Shown: positions 35,929 through 42,450, counted from the stretch's first letter. The stretch is DNA of 64,000 nucleotides from Synechococcus sp. CC9605 (GCF_000012625.1 NC_007516.1:1116001-1180000), one strand, 5' to 3'. Made by a program: numbers and translations. Notes: a model not told the origin generated them from the sequence alone.

Positions 35929-36198
35929 CTGGCTGCCTACAAGAGCTTCTGTGAGCTGTGGGATTCAGGCGAAATGGCAAAGCTGGATAACTTTGATGGC
36001 TTTGAAATGTTGTTCCGCGTGCATGCTCCTGGCGCAGGCCGAGTGACGATCCTCTTCAAAGCTGAAAGTGATGCTCAAATCTTTGAGCACTTCGCACCAT
36101 GGCGTGCTCAGTTCGGCATTGAAATGGACTTCACTCCTGTTATCGGCTGTCAGGACGTGGTCGATTACCACAAGAAGCTCTTCGCCAAAATGTCCTGA
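35881..36198 (+). CDS. DUF3303-like small protein
   Basis: A 105-residue soluble alpha/beta protein from MQMYLADCVFPEIEGQLAAY. It has a central RVHAPGAGRVTILFKAESDA and an end DFTPVIGCQDVVDYHKKLF. This is the ferredoxin-like pattern of DUF3303, whose function is unknown. Such proteins are frequent in marine picocyanobacteria. ATG 35887 is an alternative start. It is carried within the element as possible cargo. Confidence 0.6.
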   Translation: MQMYLADCVFPEIEGQLAAYKSFCELWDSGEMAKLDNFDGFEMLFRVHAPGAGRVTILFKAESDAQIFEHFAPWRAQFGIEMDFTPVIGCQDVVDYHKKLFAKMS

Positions 36199-36231
36199 TC
36201 TTTTGAAAGGATAATGAACTTAGGGTCGGCG

Positions 36232-36435
36232 TCAGGCTGGCCCTTTTTCTATGTCGTACTTCCGAGTCAGGACAAGCTTTCTGCCCGTTCCGCTGCAGTA
36301 GCTGCAGACGTGCATGTAGCCGTCATATCTGCTCTTCTTGTAACCACTACCTCCGCAGTGCTTGCACTTGTGACTTGTGATCTTGGTATTGAACAAAGGC
36401 AGTGCAATTTGTAGTGCTGTTGCTTCTGATGTCAT
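36232..36435 (-). CDS. Small zinc-finger protein with two DnaJ-type CxxCxGxG motifs
   Basis: A 67-residue protein. CKHCGGSGYKK and CSYCSGTGRK form a pair of CxxCxGxG half-sites, separated by 12 residues, as in the central zinc domain of DnaJ. Four cysteines should bind one zinc. The N-terminus (MTSEATALQIALPLFNTKIT) has no known match. Comparable free-standing DnaJ-like fingers occur on phages and mobile elements. It is transcribed leftward, converging on the DUF3303-like gene. Confidence 0.7.
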   Translation of the reverse strand: MTSEATALQIALPLFNTKITSHKCKHCGGSGYKKSRYDGYMHVCSYCSGTGRKLVLTRKYDIEKGPA

Positions 36436-36524
36436 GTCTTATTTCCAACGACAACTCACCACTAGCTCTGGTCAATCAGCAATTTCAATAGACATAGACT
36501 TAGTAATAACTATCAGTCTCAAAA

Positions 36525-36671
36525 GTGCAGCTTATTGATGACGATTCCCCGAAGGTGCCGAACCCTGCTGATGACTCATTGAGCAGTCCGCAGTCACGGC
36601 GCTATTGGCGCGAGCAGGGTCCTTCCGAGCCAAACCCGCGTGGGTCGTTCGTGCGCGCGTTATTCATCTAG
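36525..36671 (+). CDS. Possible small ORF, uncertain
   Basis: A 48-residue frame from GTG 36525 reads VQLIDDDSPKVPNPADDSLS and ends WREQGPSEPNPRGSFVRALF then I. It is hydrophilic and could be a remnant or a short peptide. It is the only reading in the 397-base gap 36436-36832 that looks at all protein-like. The rest of that gap holds an imperfect hairpin (36729-36752) and the second copy of the 30-bp repeat. Confidence 0.25.
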   Translation: MQLIDDDSPKVPNPADDSLSSPQSRRYWREQGPSEPNPRGSFVRALFI

Positions 36672-36774
36672 CTACGGCAATTTCTCGACCAATCACCTAG
36701 TTCGATAATGACAGTTTTAAACCTGAGTAAAGCCAGTGCCCACCTGGGCTTTAAGTCATGCGTCACATTGCGGC

Positions 36775-36815
36775 GACTGCACCAACGACAGCCTGTGTGT
36801 GCCGACAGATAGATC
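36775..36815 (-). pseudogene. Decayed copy of the CxxC small protein
   Basis: The first 30 bases equal 35724-35753. Read leftward the frame gives LYFQ-stop-IYLSAHTGCRWCS against LYHSEWIYWAAHTGCRWCS in the intact copy, so the tryptophan codon TGG has become TAG. The reading then diverges. Interpreted as a duplicated and inactivated gene end. Confidence 0.6.
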
Positions 36816-36832
36816 TATTGGAAATACAGGAG

Positions 36833-37051
36833 TTACGGGGCATAGGGATCCACATGCGAGCAATAGGCCCAGTGCTTACAGCTCTTCAAGGGAGGAGACC
36901 CAGGAGCCAATAGCCCCTGCCTGAGGTGACACGAGCCGAGGACTTGGCACTGCCCAAGGGTCACGTATCCGAAGTGAGCACAGGTCGCACAGCTCCGGTG
37001 GCCCTTGAAGGATTCCAGGTCCCTGTCATCGACAAAGCCCCAGTCCTCCAT
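36833..37051 (-). CDS. Cysteine-rich small protein, paralogue A
   Basis: A 72-residue protein starting MEDWGFVDDRDLESFKGHRS. It contains CATCAHFGYVTLGQCQVLGSC and a later LKSCKHWAY. It is a paralogue of the gene at 41204-41434, sharing the WGFVDDRDL start and the five-cysteine spacing, which suggests a zinc or iron-sulfur site. AAGGAGG lies seven bases before ATG. A LexA-box-like palindrome sits 13 bases upstream. Function unknown; damage-inducible expression is inferred. Confidence 0.75.
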   Translation of the reverse strand: MEDWGFVDDRDLESFKGHRSCATCAHFGYVTLGQCQVLGSCHLRQGLLAPGSPPLKSCKHWAYCSHVDPYAP

Positions 37052-37064
37052 CAACCTCCTTAGA

Positions 37065-37078
37065 AGTACGTCTGTACT
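37065..37078. promoter_or_regulatory. LexA-box-like operator, site 1
   Basis: AGTAC-GTCT-GTACT is a perfect five-base inverted repeat with four-base spacing. It matches the arms of the cyanobacterial LexA (SOS) box AGTAC-N4-GTACT. It lies just upstream of the ribosome-binding site of cysteine-rich paralogue A, where a repressor would block transcription. Confidence 0.75.
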
Positions 37079-37109
37079 ACTACAGATTGGTCGGGCTTGG
37101 CAATGGTGT

Positions 37110-37664
37110 TCAACGCCTTTGGCTGAGCAGGTCAACTATGCGGAGCATCACTTCCATGGCATCAGCTCTCCGGCGGTCCGTCTCCTCGCGGTCCATCTCG
37201 TACATGGCGATGAATCCATCAATCCTTTTCCGCTGTTCAAGCAGCTCAGTCTTGATGTCGATCTGACCGCCATCGAGGGCATTCAGCTTTCGGTCAGCGA
37301 TCTGGAAGTGGCGCTGTTCGTTCCTGTTCTGGGTTGCAGCGTTCTTGGCCAGACCTTCAATCCTGCGGCTGTCGACTTCGCGCTGATGCTGTTGCGCCTT
37401 CTCAGGGGTGCGTGTTGACCAGAAGTCTTTTTCTTCCTGTGTCTTCAGGCTCCGGTCGATTGCCTCTGGGCGTTGGGGTAATGCGGGGTAGGAGTTCGCG
37501 GAAACGTCGGGGCGGCCGTGTTCGGCTTCCCATTCGCGAATAATCCGCTGCTCTAAGGGTTCATCCCACGGATCGCTTGTGTCAATGATGGGCTCACCAA
37601 TTTCTCGGTGAAAGCGGACCAGCTCCTGAATGGCTGGGTGATTGGGGTTTTTGAAGGTCGGCAT
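37110..37664 (-). CDS. Hypothetical protein, charged and helical
   Basis: A 184-residue protein starting MPTFKNPNHPAIQELVRFHR. An N-terminal segment contains EPLEQRIIREWEAEHGRPDV. The C-terminal half is a long charged helix (TELLEQRKRIDGFIAMYEMD and on), probably a coiled coil. There is no membrane segment or known motif. An upstream continuation of the frame to 37829 looks non-coding. It is transcribed leftward toward the LexA-controlled gene. Confidence 0.65.
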   Translation of the reverse strand: MPTFKNPNHPAIQELVRFHREIGEPIIDTSDPWDEPLEQRIIREWEAEHGRPDVSANSYPALPQRPEAIDRSLKTQEEKDFWSTRTPEKAQQHQREVDSRRIEGLAKNAATQNRNEQRHFQIADRKLNALDGGQIDIKTELLEQRKRIDGFIAMYEMDREETDRRRADAMEVMLRIVDLLSQRR

Positions 37665-37846
37665 GGGCCTCGTATTTGAATTTGTTTTGTTGGGTGTTTC
37701 CGGCGTTACCGGCGTGCGTTCGAGGTTTGATTGCGGCCGTCTCCAGCCCCTGGTCAGCTCAATACCCTGTGATGCGTGGAACATCAGGCTAGTGGCACGG
37801 TGAGACTCAGGCAAGGCGATTGACACCACCCATGGTGTCTCGGGGG

Positions 37847-37996
37847 TCAGTCCAGGGCATTCCTGAGCGCAGCCTTGGCGTCCTCCCTACTTGAGGGGAT
37901 CTTCCAGGGAATAGCGGCGTGGACCTTGGCAACTGCTGTCTGCTTGTAGAGCTGGCCGTAGGTCTTCTGGAGCTGTGCCCGTAGGGTTCCGAGCAA
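37847..37996 (-). CDS. Possible small protein downstream of a terminator
   Basis: A 49-residue frame from TTG 37996 reads LLGTLRAQLQKTYGQLYKQT and continues AVAKVHAAIPWKIPSSRED, ending in AALRNALD. Composition is protein-like. It starts one base after the terminator of the SSB-like operon, so it would need its own promoter or readthrough. It may be the surviving end of a larger gene. The rest of the gap 37665-38026 shows no convincing gene. Confidence 0.4.
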   Translation of the reverse strand: MLGTLRAQLQKTYGQLYKQTAVAKVHAAIPWKIPSSREDAKAALRNALD

Positions 37997-38020
37997 GAAA
38001 AAAGGCCCCCGAAGGAGCCT
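37997..38020 (-). terminator. Rho-independent terminator of the SSB-like operon
   Basis: Leftward, AGGCTCC (38014-38020) pairs with GGGGCCT (38003-38009) around TTCG, with one A/C mismatch, followed by a T run. It lies seven bases past the stop of the SSB-like gene. Confidence 0.8.
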
Positions 38021-38026
38021 GGTGAA

Positions 38027-38467
38027 TCAGAACGGTGCTTCCTCCTCTGGAGGCTCAGCATCAAGTTCGAGCAACCGATCAAGCTGCTCAGCCTCTGGTT
38101 GGGGCGGAGGGGGCAAGACGTTGGACTGCTTCAGCGTGAGCATCGGCAGTTTTTCCAATTCCTGGCTTCCTGCTTCGTTGCCTAGGCGAACCAAGATGTT
38201 GATCAGATAACTCAGCACTGGCCCAGGCTGGTTGTCGAATGGCAGGACCTCCGCACGCATCCGTCGGCCATGGCCGATCAGAAGGCAGCTCACCTCTTGG
38301 CCGATCAAGAAAGTGTTGACCAATCCAAGAGGGAATGTCTGAAGGAATCCATGAACGGGGATTTGACATTCGCCGTCATCGATTTCTCCACGCATCAGCA
38401 CTCCAGGTCCTCTGCCGAACCGCTTGAACTGCCCGATCACCTGGGTGATCTTCACCATCACGATCAT
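38027..38467 (-). CDS. Candidate divergent single-stranded DNA-binding protein
   Basis: A 146-residue protein. The first 105 residues are beta-rich and could form one OB-fold (KITQVIGQFKRFGRGPGVLM, then GQEVSCLLIGHGRRMRAEVL). A proline-rich linker (NVLPPPPQPEAEQ) follows. The last residues are LDAEPPEEEAPF, an acidic tip ending in Pro-Phe like the SSB C-terminus (DDDIPF) that recruits repair and replication enzymes. The N-terminal part shows no obvious match to standard SSB, so this is inference. It is last in a leftward four-gene operon and overlaps the preceding gene by four bases. Confidence 0.6.
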   Translation of the reverse strand: MIVMVKITQVIGQFKRFGRGPGVLMRGEIDDGECQIPVHGFLQTFPLGLVNTFLIGQEVSCLLIGHGRRMRAEVLPFDNQPGPVLSYLINILVRLGNEAGSQELEKLPMLTLKQSNVLPPPPQPEAEQLDRLLELDAEPPEEEAPF

Positions 38468-39075
38468 GATTCGGCGAAAATCTCGGGGGGCAGAAGGACG
38501 TATCCAGCCGCGACCAGGCCAGAGACTTTTGCCTCTCGCCCCACGGCCGCAATGATCTGATTCATCGCGGGGATACAGGGATGCATGGTGCTGCTGTCGA
38601 TCTCGACGTGATCAACTTCACCGTCTCGAACCTCAGTGCTCTCCAATTCATCCGTGGTCTGAGCAGGGTTTTCGAAGACCAGAGGTTTGCTGTCCTTCGG
38701 TGCCAGTGACGGGTCTTGAAGACGTTGAATCACCAGCTCTTTCAGCTCCTCTGGTTGGCGGTCCCAACCTTTGCCACGCAGAAAGTTGCTGTCGGGTTCG
38801 ACGGCAACGTGGCAGTCAAGAGCAAGTTCTAGATAGTGCGGGTCAGGCCAGAACTTGAGATTGAACAAGGCCTGATGTTCCTGCCCTGTGTTGATGTCCT
38901 GGACCGTTGTCCACATCAACTCATGGTCTCTGCCAAATTTGTCGGGGAATCGTCCCCTGCATTTCGTCAGCCTGGCCTTGGTCAAGAGACCAAGAGACGG
39001 AGTTCCCTGCTTGGTTTGGCCGTGATTAGGGAAGGTTCGCTTGCCTGAGCCGCGGAGGCTTTCGAGGATCCCCAT
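38464..39075 (-). CDS. Hypothetical protein in the SSB-like operon
   Basis: A 203-residue protein starting MGILESLRGSGKRTFPNHGQ. AAGGAGG lies eight bases upstream and fixes the start. A possible alpha/beta domain contains HELMWTTVQDINTGQEHQAL. A later acidic segment (ESTEVRDGEVDHVEIDSST) leads to a hydrophobic end with VSGLVAAGYVLLPPEIF. No family is recognised. Its stop overlaps the SSB-like start, suggesting coupled translation and possibly a shared DNA-metabolism role. Confidence 0.7.
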   Translation of the reverse strand: MGILESLRGSGKRTFPNHGQTKQGTPSLGLLTKARLTKCRGRFPDKFGRDHELMWTTVQDINTGQEHQALFNLKFWPDPHYLELALDCHVAVEPDSNFLRGKGWDRQPEELKELVIQRLQDPSLAPKDSKPLVFENPAQTTDELESTEVRDGEVDHVEIDSSTMHPCIPAMNQIIAAVGREAKVSGLVAAGYVLLPPEIFAES

Positions 39076-39076
39076 C

Positions 39077-39241
39077 TCAGTTACCTCCTTGGCCATAGCC
39101 ATGAGTGAGGTCAACGCAGTGGGGACTGCGGAGCTGATGCTGTTGCAAGCGCTGGAGTTGGGCCAACTCGCTGGTGACGTCATAATGGGTACGAGTCACG
39201 AGAGGAAGAACACTTTCGTGCTCTCTTGTGGTTTCGGGCAT
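39077..39241 (-). CDS. Small protein in the SSB-like operon (54 aa)
   Basis: A 54-residue frame starting MPETTREHESVLPLVTRTHY and containing SELAQLQRLQQHQLRSPH, a short amphipathic helix. Its TGA is one base before the next ATG, and that gene's Shine-Dalgarno sequence lies within its last codons. This is typical of translational coupling. The opposite strand also has an open frame here but no ribosome-binding site. Function unknown. Confidence 0.6.
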   Translation of the reverse strand: MPETTREHESVLPLVTRTHYDVTSELAQLQRLQQHQLRSPHCVDLTHGYGQGGN

Positions 39242-39264
39242 GGTTAAAAAGGGTCGTTTATTGA

Positions 39265-39690
39265 CTAACCGTTGTTCTCACTATTGGGCTCAGAGTGATT
39301 GACACCCGTGAACCAGCCGAAAGCATGGGGCTCGCTTTCAAATAGCAGCTTTTGTAGCTGGTAATGATAACGATGGTATTTGGGCGCTGTTTGGCGCATC
39401 TCATGCAGTTGAGCAGAATCAAAATCAGACAAGTTGCCTGTCTGACGAAGGAATTCATCGTTCCTTTTTGATGCTGCTACGTATTGAGCCGTGTTTTCGC
39501 GTGTCGGCGCAGGAATTTCCCGACCGTACGCAAACTCTTGGCGAACATGTTGCATTGCGCCACCACGCTGGGATTCAGTCAGGTCAAGACCCTTTGGGAG
39601 CCTTGTCTGGGAACCTTTCCGATCCTTGATCGGTTCCACCAGGTAGGCGAGAAGATCCAGGTAATTTCCAGCACGACGCAACGGTTCCAT
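39265..39690 (-). CDS. Hypothetical protein, first gene of the SSB-like operon
   Basis: A 141-residue soluble protein starting MEPLRRAGNYLDLLAYLVEP. It is basic and helical in the middle (ESQRGGAMQHVRQEFAYGRE) and ends in a Ser/Asn/Glu-rich tail. The region QLHEMRQTAPKYHRYHYQLQ is unusually rich in aromatic and basic residues, which could fit nucleic-acid binding, but no family is recognised. It is followed after 23 bases by the 54-residue gene. Confidence 0.6.
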   Translation of the reverse strand: MEPLRRAGNYLDLLAYLVEPIKDRKGSQTRLPKGLDLTESQRGGAMQHVRQEFAYGREIPAPTRENTAQYVAASKRNDEFLRQTGNLSDFDSAQLHEMRQTAPKYHRYHYQLQKLLFESEPHAFGWFTGVNHSEPNSENNG

Positions 39691-39833
39691 CCTTTCGAGG
39701 AGAACTTCAGTTACGACAGGCCAGAACGGGCAACCGAATGATCGGCGGCAGGAACCAGGGAGTCAATGATTTTCTACAGAACTTTCTGCAGTTCGTCAAC
39801 GGCCAGGGAGAAAATCTCGTTCATGGCCTCGTC

Positions 39834-39872
39834 TCACCCAGCCTCAGGAGCCCAGCTCACTTGCTTTTCATA
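39834..39872 (-). pseudogene. Fragment of the cysteine-rich family (C-terminal tail)
   Basis: Thirteen codons read YEKQVSWAPEAG-stop, matching the tail WQKAVGWAPEAG of the intact gene at 41204. The rest of the gene is missing. It lies in a loose stretch (39691-40090) where I see no convincing gene. Confidence 0.5.
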
Positions 39873-40090
39873 CGTCATCAATAAAAAAGGACGGGCCCCT
39901 CAGCCCACCCCATACAGACGAATTGAAAGCAGCTCTGCTTCCGAGACAACAATACCAATTACTAGGCATTACTACTTAGCAATAATCATTTTCACTTGGG
40001 TCATAGTTCCGCTGACGCGTGCAGCTCTGCAAACGCGTTGGGAGATGGAAGTGCATGCAGCGGGTTTCCCTCGACCCGCTTCTCCCTGAA

Positions 40091-40258
40091 CTAACCAACT
40101 TCAGGAGCCCAGCCCACTTCCTTCTGCCAGGTGGGTGCTCAGAGCTTGCACCGCTTCTTTAGGTGCTGCCCTTGCTCCAGCTGCTTCTGCCTGAGGTTGC
40201 AGCCAACCATCGTGTGGCAATGCTCATCACCAGTGCAGTAGAGGCAGAAACCGATATC
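40091..40258 (-). pseudogene. Broken copy of the cysteine-rich family
   Basis: Leftward the frame reads CLYCTGDEHCHTMVGCNLRQ and then KQLEQGQHLKKRCKL-stop, followed in frame by APTWQKEVGWAPEVG-stop. The intact gene has W where the first stop occurs (CKLWAPTWQK), so TGG became TGA at 40139-40141. The N-terminal WGFVDDRDL part is absent, replaced by the end of the neighbouring gene. Probably inactive. Confidence 0.7.
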
Positions 40259-40266
40259 TGATCCGT

Positions 40267-40512
40267 TTACTGCCAGTCGCCCTTCACAATTTTCAACTGA
40301 ATGGGAATCTTCGAGTGCACTTCAATCGGGGAATCCAGCAGATGCTTTTCTTGAAATTCGTTGAGTGCGCCGTCTATCAAATCAAAGGCCCTTTTCAATC
40401 TCACCTGCTCCATGTCATCCGCCGTGGACACGCTGGCGTCCTCCAGAACCCGAACGACTGACTCCCAGTTCTCCCTCGAAAGCTCAAGCGTCAATTTGAT
40501 ATCTGCGGTCAT
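40267..40512 (-). CDS. Hypothetical protein (81 aa)
   Basis: Starts MTADIKLTLELSRENWESVV and continues with helices containing EQVRLKRAFDLIDGALNEF, ending KIPIQLKIVKGDWQ. It is a small helical protein without known motif. ATG 40512 is preferred; sequence upstream in frame is not protein-like. Its end abuts the broken cysteine-rich copy, which suggests a recombination junction. Confidence 0.6.
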   Translation of the reverse strand: MTADIKLTLELSRENWESVVRVLEDASVSTADDMEQVRLKRAFDLIDGALNEFQEKHLLDSPIEVHSKIPIQLKIVKGDWQ

Positions 40513-41203
40513 GTGAGTTGGAGTAACGATTGGCGATGAAGTGCAGCAGCAGAGCGCAGTGGCGTGGCCTACGACATCTGGTGCGCCATGAAACCTTGGC
40601 AACGCGACAAGATCACTGCCACACGCAAGGTAGACAAGGACATCCAGCCATTGGTGGAGCGATACACCTGAGCAATGCAGCTTTGAACTGATCGCTCAGC
40701 ACATTTGTGTTGATCAACCCGCTTCGGGAAGCGGATTTTTCGCGGGTTCCCCCGCCCGCGACTCCCGCTTATGCGTTCAGGGAGAGGGAGGCAGCCGTAA
40801 GCCTCCCCTCCGCTAAGGCAAGAAAGACCCCTGGTGGTGTCAGTCCCAGGGGCTGAGCACTCCTCGCCGATTTCAAGTTGATGCACTTGTGTGACCAGGG
40901 TGTGATCGGCAGGCGTCGGATTCATGACCAGGTCCAACTCGCTGGCCAACCCGCCTCAGTAGCAAGTGATGCGTCAGGCCATTGAGTACCAGGGCCACGA
41001 TTGAACTGCTCGCAGTTGTCGCACTTCTGAGAGCGGCGAGGTCACCTCTCGAGGGTAGGGGCTTCGCCTGTCCAAAAAATGAGCCCCCCGCAGCTCTATA
41101 AGAGGAGGCTCGTGTTAATTAACAAGCTGACATTGGCGACTGAATGAAGTTTTGGGTCGTTGAGTCAGTAGGTCCTTACAGATGTTCTGCTTACTCAGCA
41201 TGA
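40513..41203. other. Loose region without confident genes
   Basis: On the + strand, 40564-40671 could encode 35 residues (VAYDIWCAMKPWQRDKITAT and on), which look like the end of a lost gene. A hairpin CCGCTT-CGGG-AAGCGG (40719-40734) followed by ATTTTTC resembles a rightward terminator after it. A leftward open frame at 40569-40949 starts in protein-like fashion but turns low-quality. A second stem pairs GGGGCT (41058-41063) with AGCCCC (41082-41087). Confidence 0.5.
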
Positions 41204-41434
41204 CTAACCCGCTTCAGGTGCCCAGCCAACTGCCTTCTGCCAGGTGGGTGCCCAGAGCTTGCAGCGCTTCTTTAAGTGCTCACCCTGCTGCAGTTGGCGT
41301 TGCCTGAGGTTGCAGCCCACCATCGTGTGGCAGTGCTGGTCGACTCCGTAGGTGAAGTGCTGGCAGGTCATGCAGACCACGCCTCCCTTCCAGTTCTGCA
41401 GGTCTCTGTCATCTACGAAGCCCCACTCTTCCAA
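41204..41434 (-). CDS. Cysteine-rich small protein, paralogue B
   Basis: A 76-residue protein from TTG 41434 with the family start EEWGFVDDRDLQNWKGGVVC. It has cysteines in CMTCQHFTYGVDQHCHTMVGC and RCKLW, and the tail WAPEAG. The five-cysteine pattern CxxC...C-x5-C...C matches paralogue A. AGAGGTG precedes the start, and a LexA-box-like palindrome lies 18 bases upstream. A small metal-binding protein is likely; function unknown. Confidence 0.7.
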   Translation of the reverse strand: MEEWGFVDDRDLQNWKGGVVCMTCQHFTYGVDQHCHTMVGCNLRQRQLQQGEHLKKRCKLWAPTWQKAVGWAPEAG

Positions 41435-41452
41435 GTGCCAGCACCTCTAATC

Positions 41453-41466
41453 AGTACAGCTGTACT
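41453..41466. promoter_or_regulatory. LexA-box-like operator, site 2
   Basis: AGTAC-AGCT-GTACT is a perfect palindrome with the same arms and spacing as the site at 37065-37078. It lies between cysteine-rich paralogue B and the ribbon-helix-helix-like gene upstream. Two such sites in front of two paralogues are unlikely to be chance. Confidence 0.75.
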
Positions 41467-41497
41467 AGCAGGGGTGAGGAAGGCTTTGCAACGAAGT

Positions 41498-41893
41498 TCA
41501 GGAACCCAGCAGCTCCATCAGCAGCTTGAGCTTCTGAAGCTTCTCCTTCTGGACGCCACCAAGGTTGTCGATGTCGTCAGCTGCCATCTTCAGCAGCCTG
41601 TCTGTCGGGTTCTTCTTCAGGGCTTCTTGAACAGCTGCACTGTCTTTGGAGGTGACTACGTCTCCATCGGATGAAGGTGCCAGCACTGGTGGTTCGATTC
41701 CCTCGTCCTTGAGCCGCTTCTTCTGAGTCTTGATGGCGTCTTCAACAGCCACCCGGAACCACTGGCTGATGGTGCGCCGGTCATAGCGAGCCATCTGCTG
41801 GGCCTCCTCATAGAGGGCCATGGGGATGTTCACTGCCACCCGCTTGGTTCTGACTGGGTTGACCGGCACGACAGGTGAATCAACCAAGCACAC
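41498..41893 (-). CDS. Ribbon-helix-helix-like DNA-binding protein
   Basis: A 131-residue protein. TKRVAVNIPMALYEEAQQMA followed by RYDRRTISQWFRVAVEDAI fits the strand-helix-helix pattern of CopG/Arc repressors. A linker of about 40 residues leads to a charged C-terminal helix (KEKLQKLKLLMELLGS). The start is placed at GTG 41893 because the frame beyond it is antisense to the better gene at 41927. It is divergent from the rightward cluster and may repress it; this is inference. Confidence 0.6.
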   Translation of the reverse strand: MCLVDSPVVPVNPVRTKRVAVNIPMALYEEAQQMARYDRRTISQWFRVAVEDAIKTQKKRLKDEGIEPPVLAPSSDGDVVTSKDSAAVQEALKKNPTDRLLKMAADDIDNLGGVQKEKLQKLKLLMELLGS

Positions 41894-41926
41894 CCAGCTT
41901 CCTGCTGGTGCTTTGGAGTACCCGCG

Positions 41927-42223
41927 ATGACTGCTGAGAAGTTCTCCCTCGACCCAAACATGACGACCTCCGCTGAATGGCATGAAGCCAGGGCGGAGGA
42001 GCGGAAGGAGATGGGTGTCTATTTCGGGGACCGAGTCTCCGTGAAGAGTGGATCTAAACCCCAGGGCAAGTCCAAGGAGGTAGAGGGTCCAACCCTGAAG
42101 CCCTATCCCCAGACACTCAACGTTGCCCGGACCGGACACGAACCCGTCAACAACAAGCCGACTCGCCACAAGGCTCCCACCCTCAACCAGCTCAACAAGA
42201 GACGCAGATCCCATCCCTCTTAA
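41927..42223 (+). CDS. Hypothetical basic protein, first of rightward cluster
   Basis: A 98-residue hydrophilic protein starting MTAEKFSLDPNMTTSAEWHE. The C-terminal half is Lys/Pro/Asn-rich (NNKPTRHKAPTLNQLNKRRR). GGAG lies eight bases before ATG. It is divergent from the ribbon-helix-helix gene (33 bases apart) and followed five bases later by the next gene. Likely intrinsically disordered; no known family. Confidence 0.6.
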   Translation: MTAEKFSLDPNMTTSAEWHEARAEERKEMGVYFGDRVSVKSGSKPQGKSKEVEGPTLKPYPQTLNVARTGHEPVNNKPTRHKAPTLNQLNKRRRSHPS

Positions 42224-42228
42224 TTCTT

Positions 42229-42450
42229 ATGTCTACCCCTGCTCAAATCTTCTACCCAGTTCCCAACCGGACTGGGCTCTACAACCGAGAGCGTGACCTT
42301 GAGACAGCGTACGCCGTCGATAAAGGCACCGCTGATCGGATCGAAGCTCAGATCGAGCTAAGACGTGGCAACTCAGAACGAGTGAAGAACCTCGTGATCG
42401 CAAAGATCTCCAGCGGTGGTCTCTATGTCAATGAGATCCAGGTCGGCTGA
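42229..42450 (+). CDS. Hypothetical protein of rightward cluster
   Basis: A 73-residue soluble protein, MSTPAQIFYPVPNRTGLYNR at the start, with a helix AYAVDKGTADRIEAQIELRR and an end of predicted strands (VIAKISSGGLYVNEIQVG). No recognised family. It is placed five bases after the preceding stop, so the two are probably co-transcribed. Confidence 0.6.
   Translation: MSTPAQIFYPVPNRTGLYNRERDLETAYAVDKGTADRIEAQIELRRGNSERVKNLVIAKISSGGLYVNEIQVG

Noticed and set aside
39041-39247. 68-codon rightward frame opposite the 54-residue gene
   Set aside because: It has no ribosome-binding site, and the leftward frame fits the operon spacing with a Shine-Dalgarno sequence for the next gene inside it.
39766-40089. 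107-codon rightward frame
   Set aside because: It lies across a fragment of the cysteine-rich family on the other strand and lacks protein-like composition.
40569-40949. 126-codon leftward frame in the loose region of the element
   Set aside because: The first 30 residues look plausible, but the rest is low-quality and runs through a terminator-like hairpin; not enough to call a gene.
41685-41705. tRNA T-arm-like GGTTCGATTCC
   Set aside because: There is no cloverleaf around it, and it lies in the coding sequence of the ribbon-helix-helix gene.
41894-42214. Upstream extension of the ribbon-helix-helix gene
   Set aside because: The extension is antisense to the gene at 41927, which has its own ribosome-binding site and better composition.
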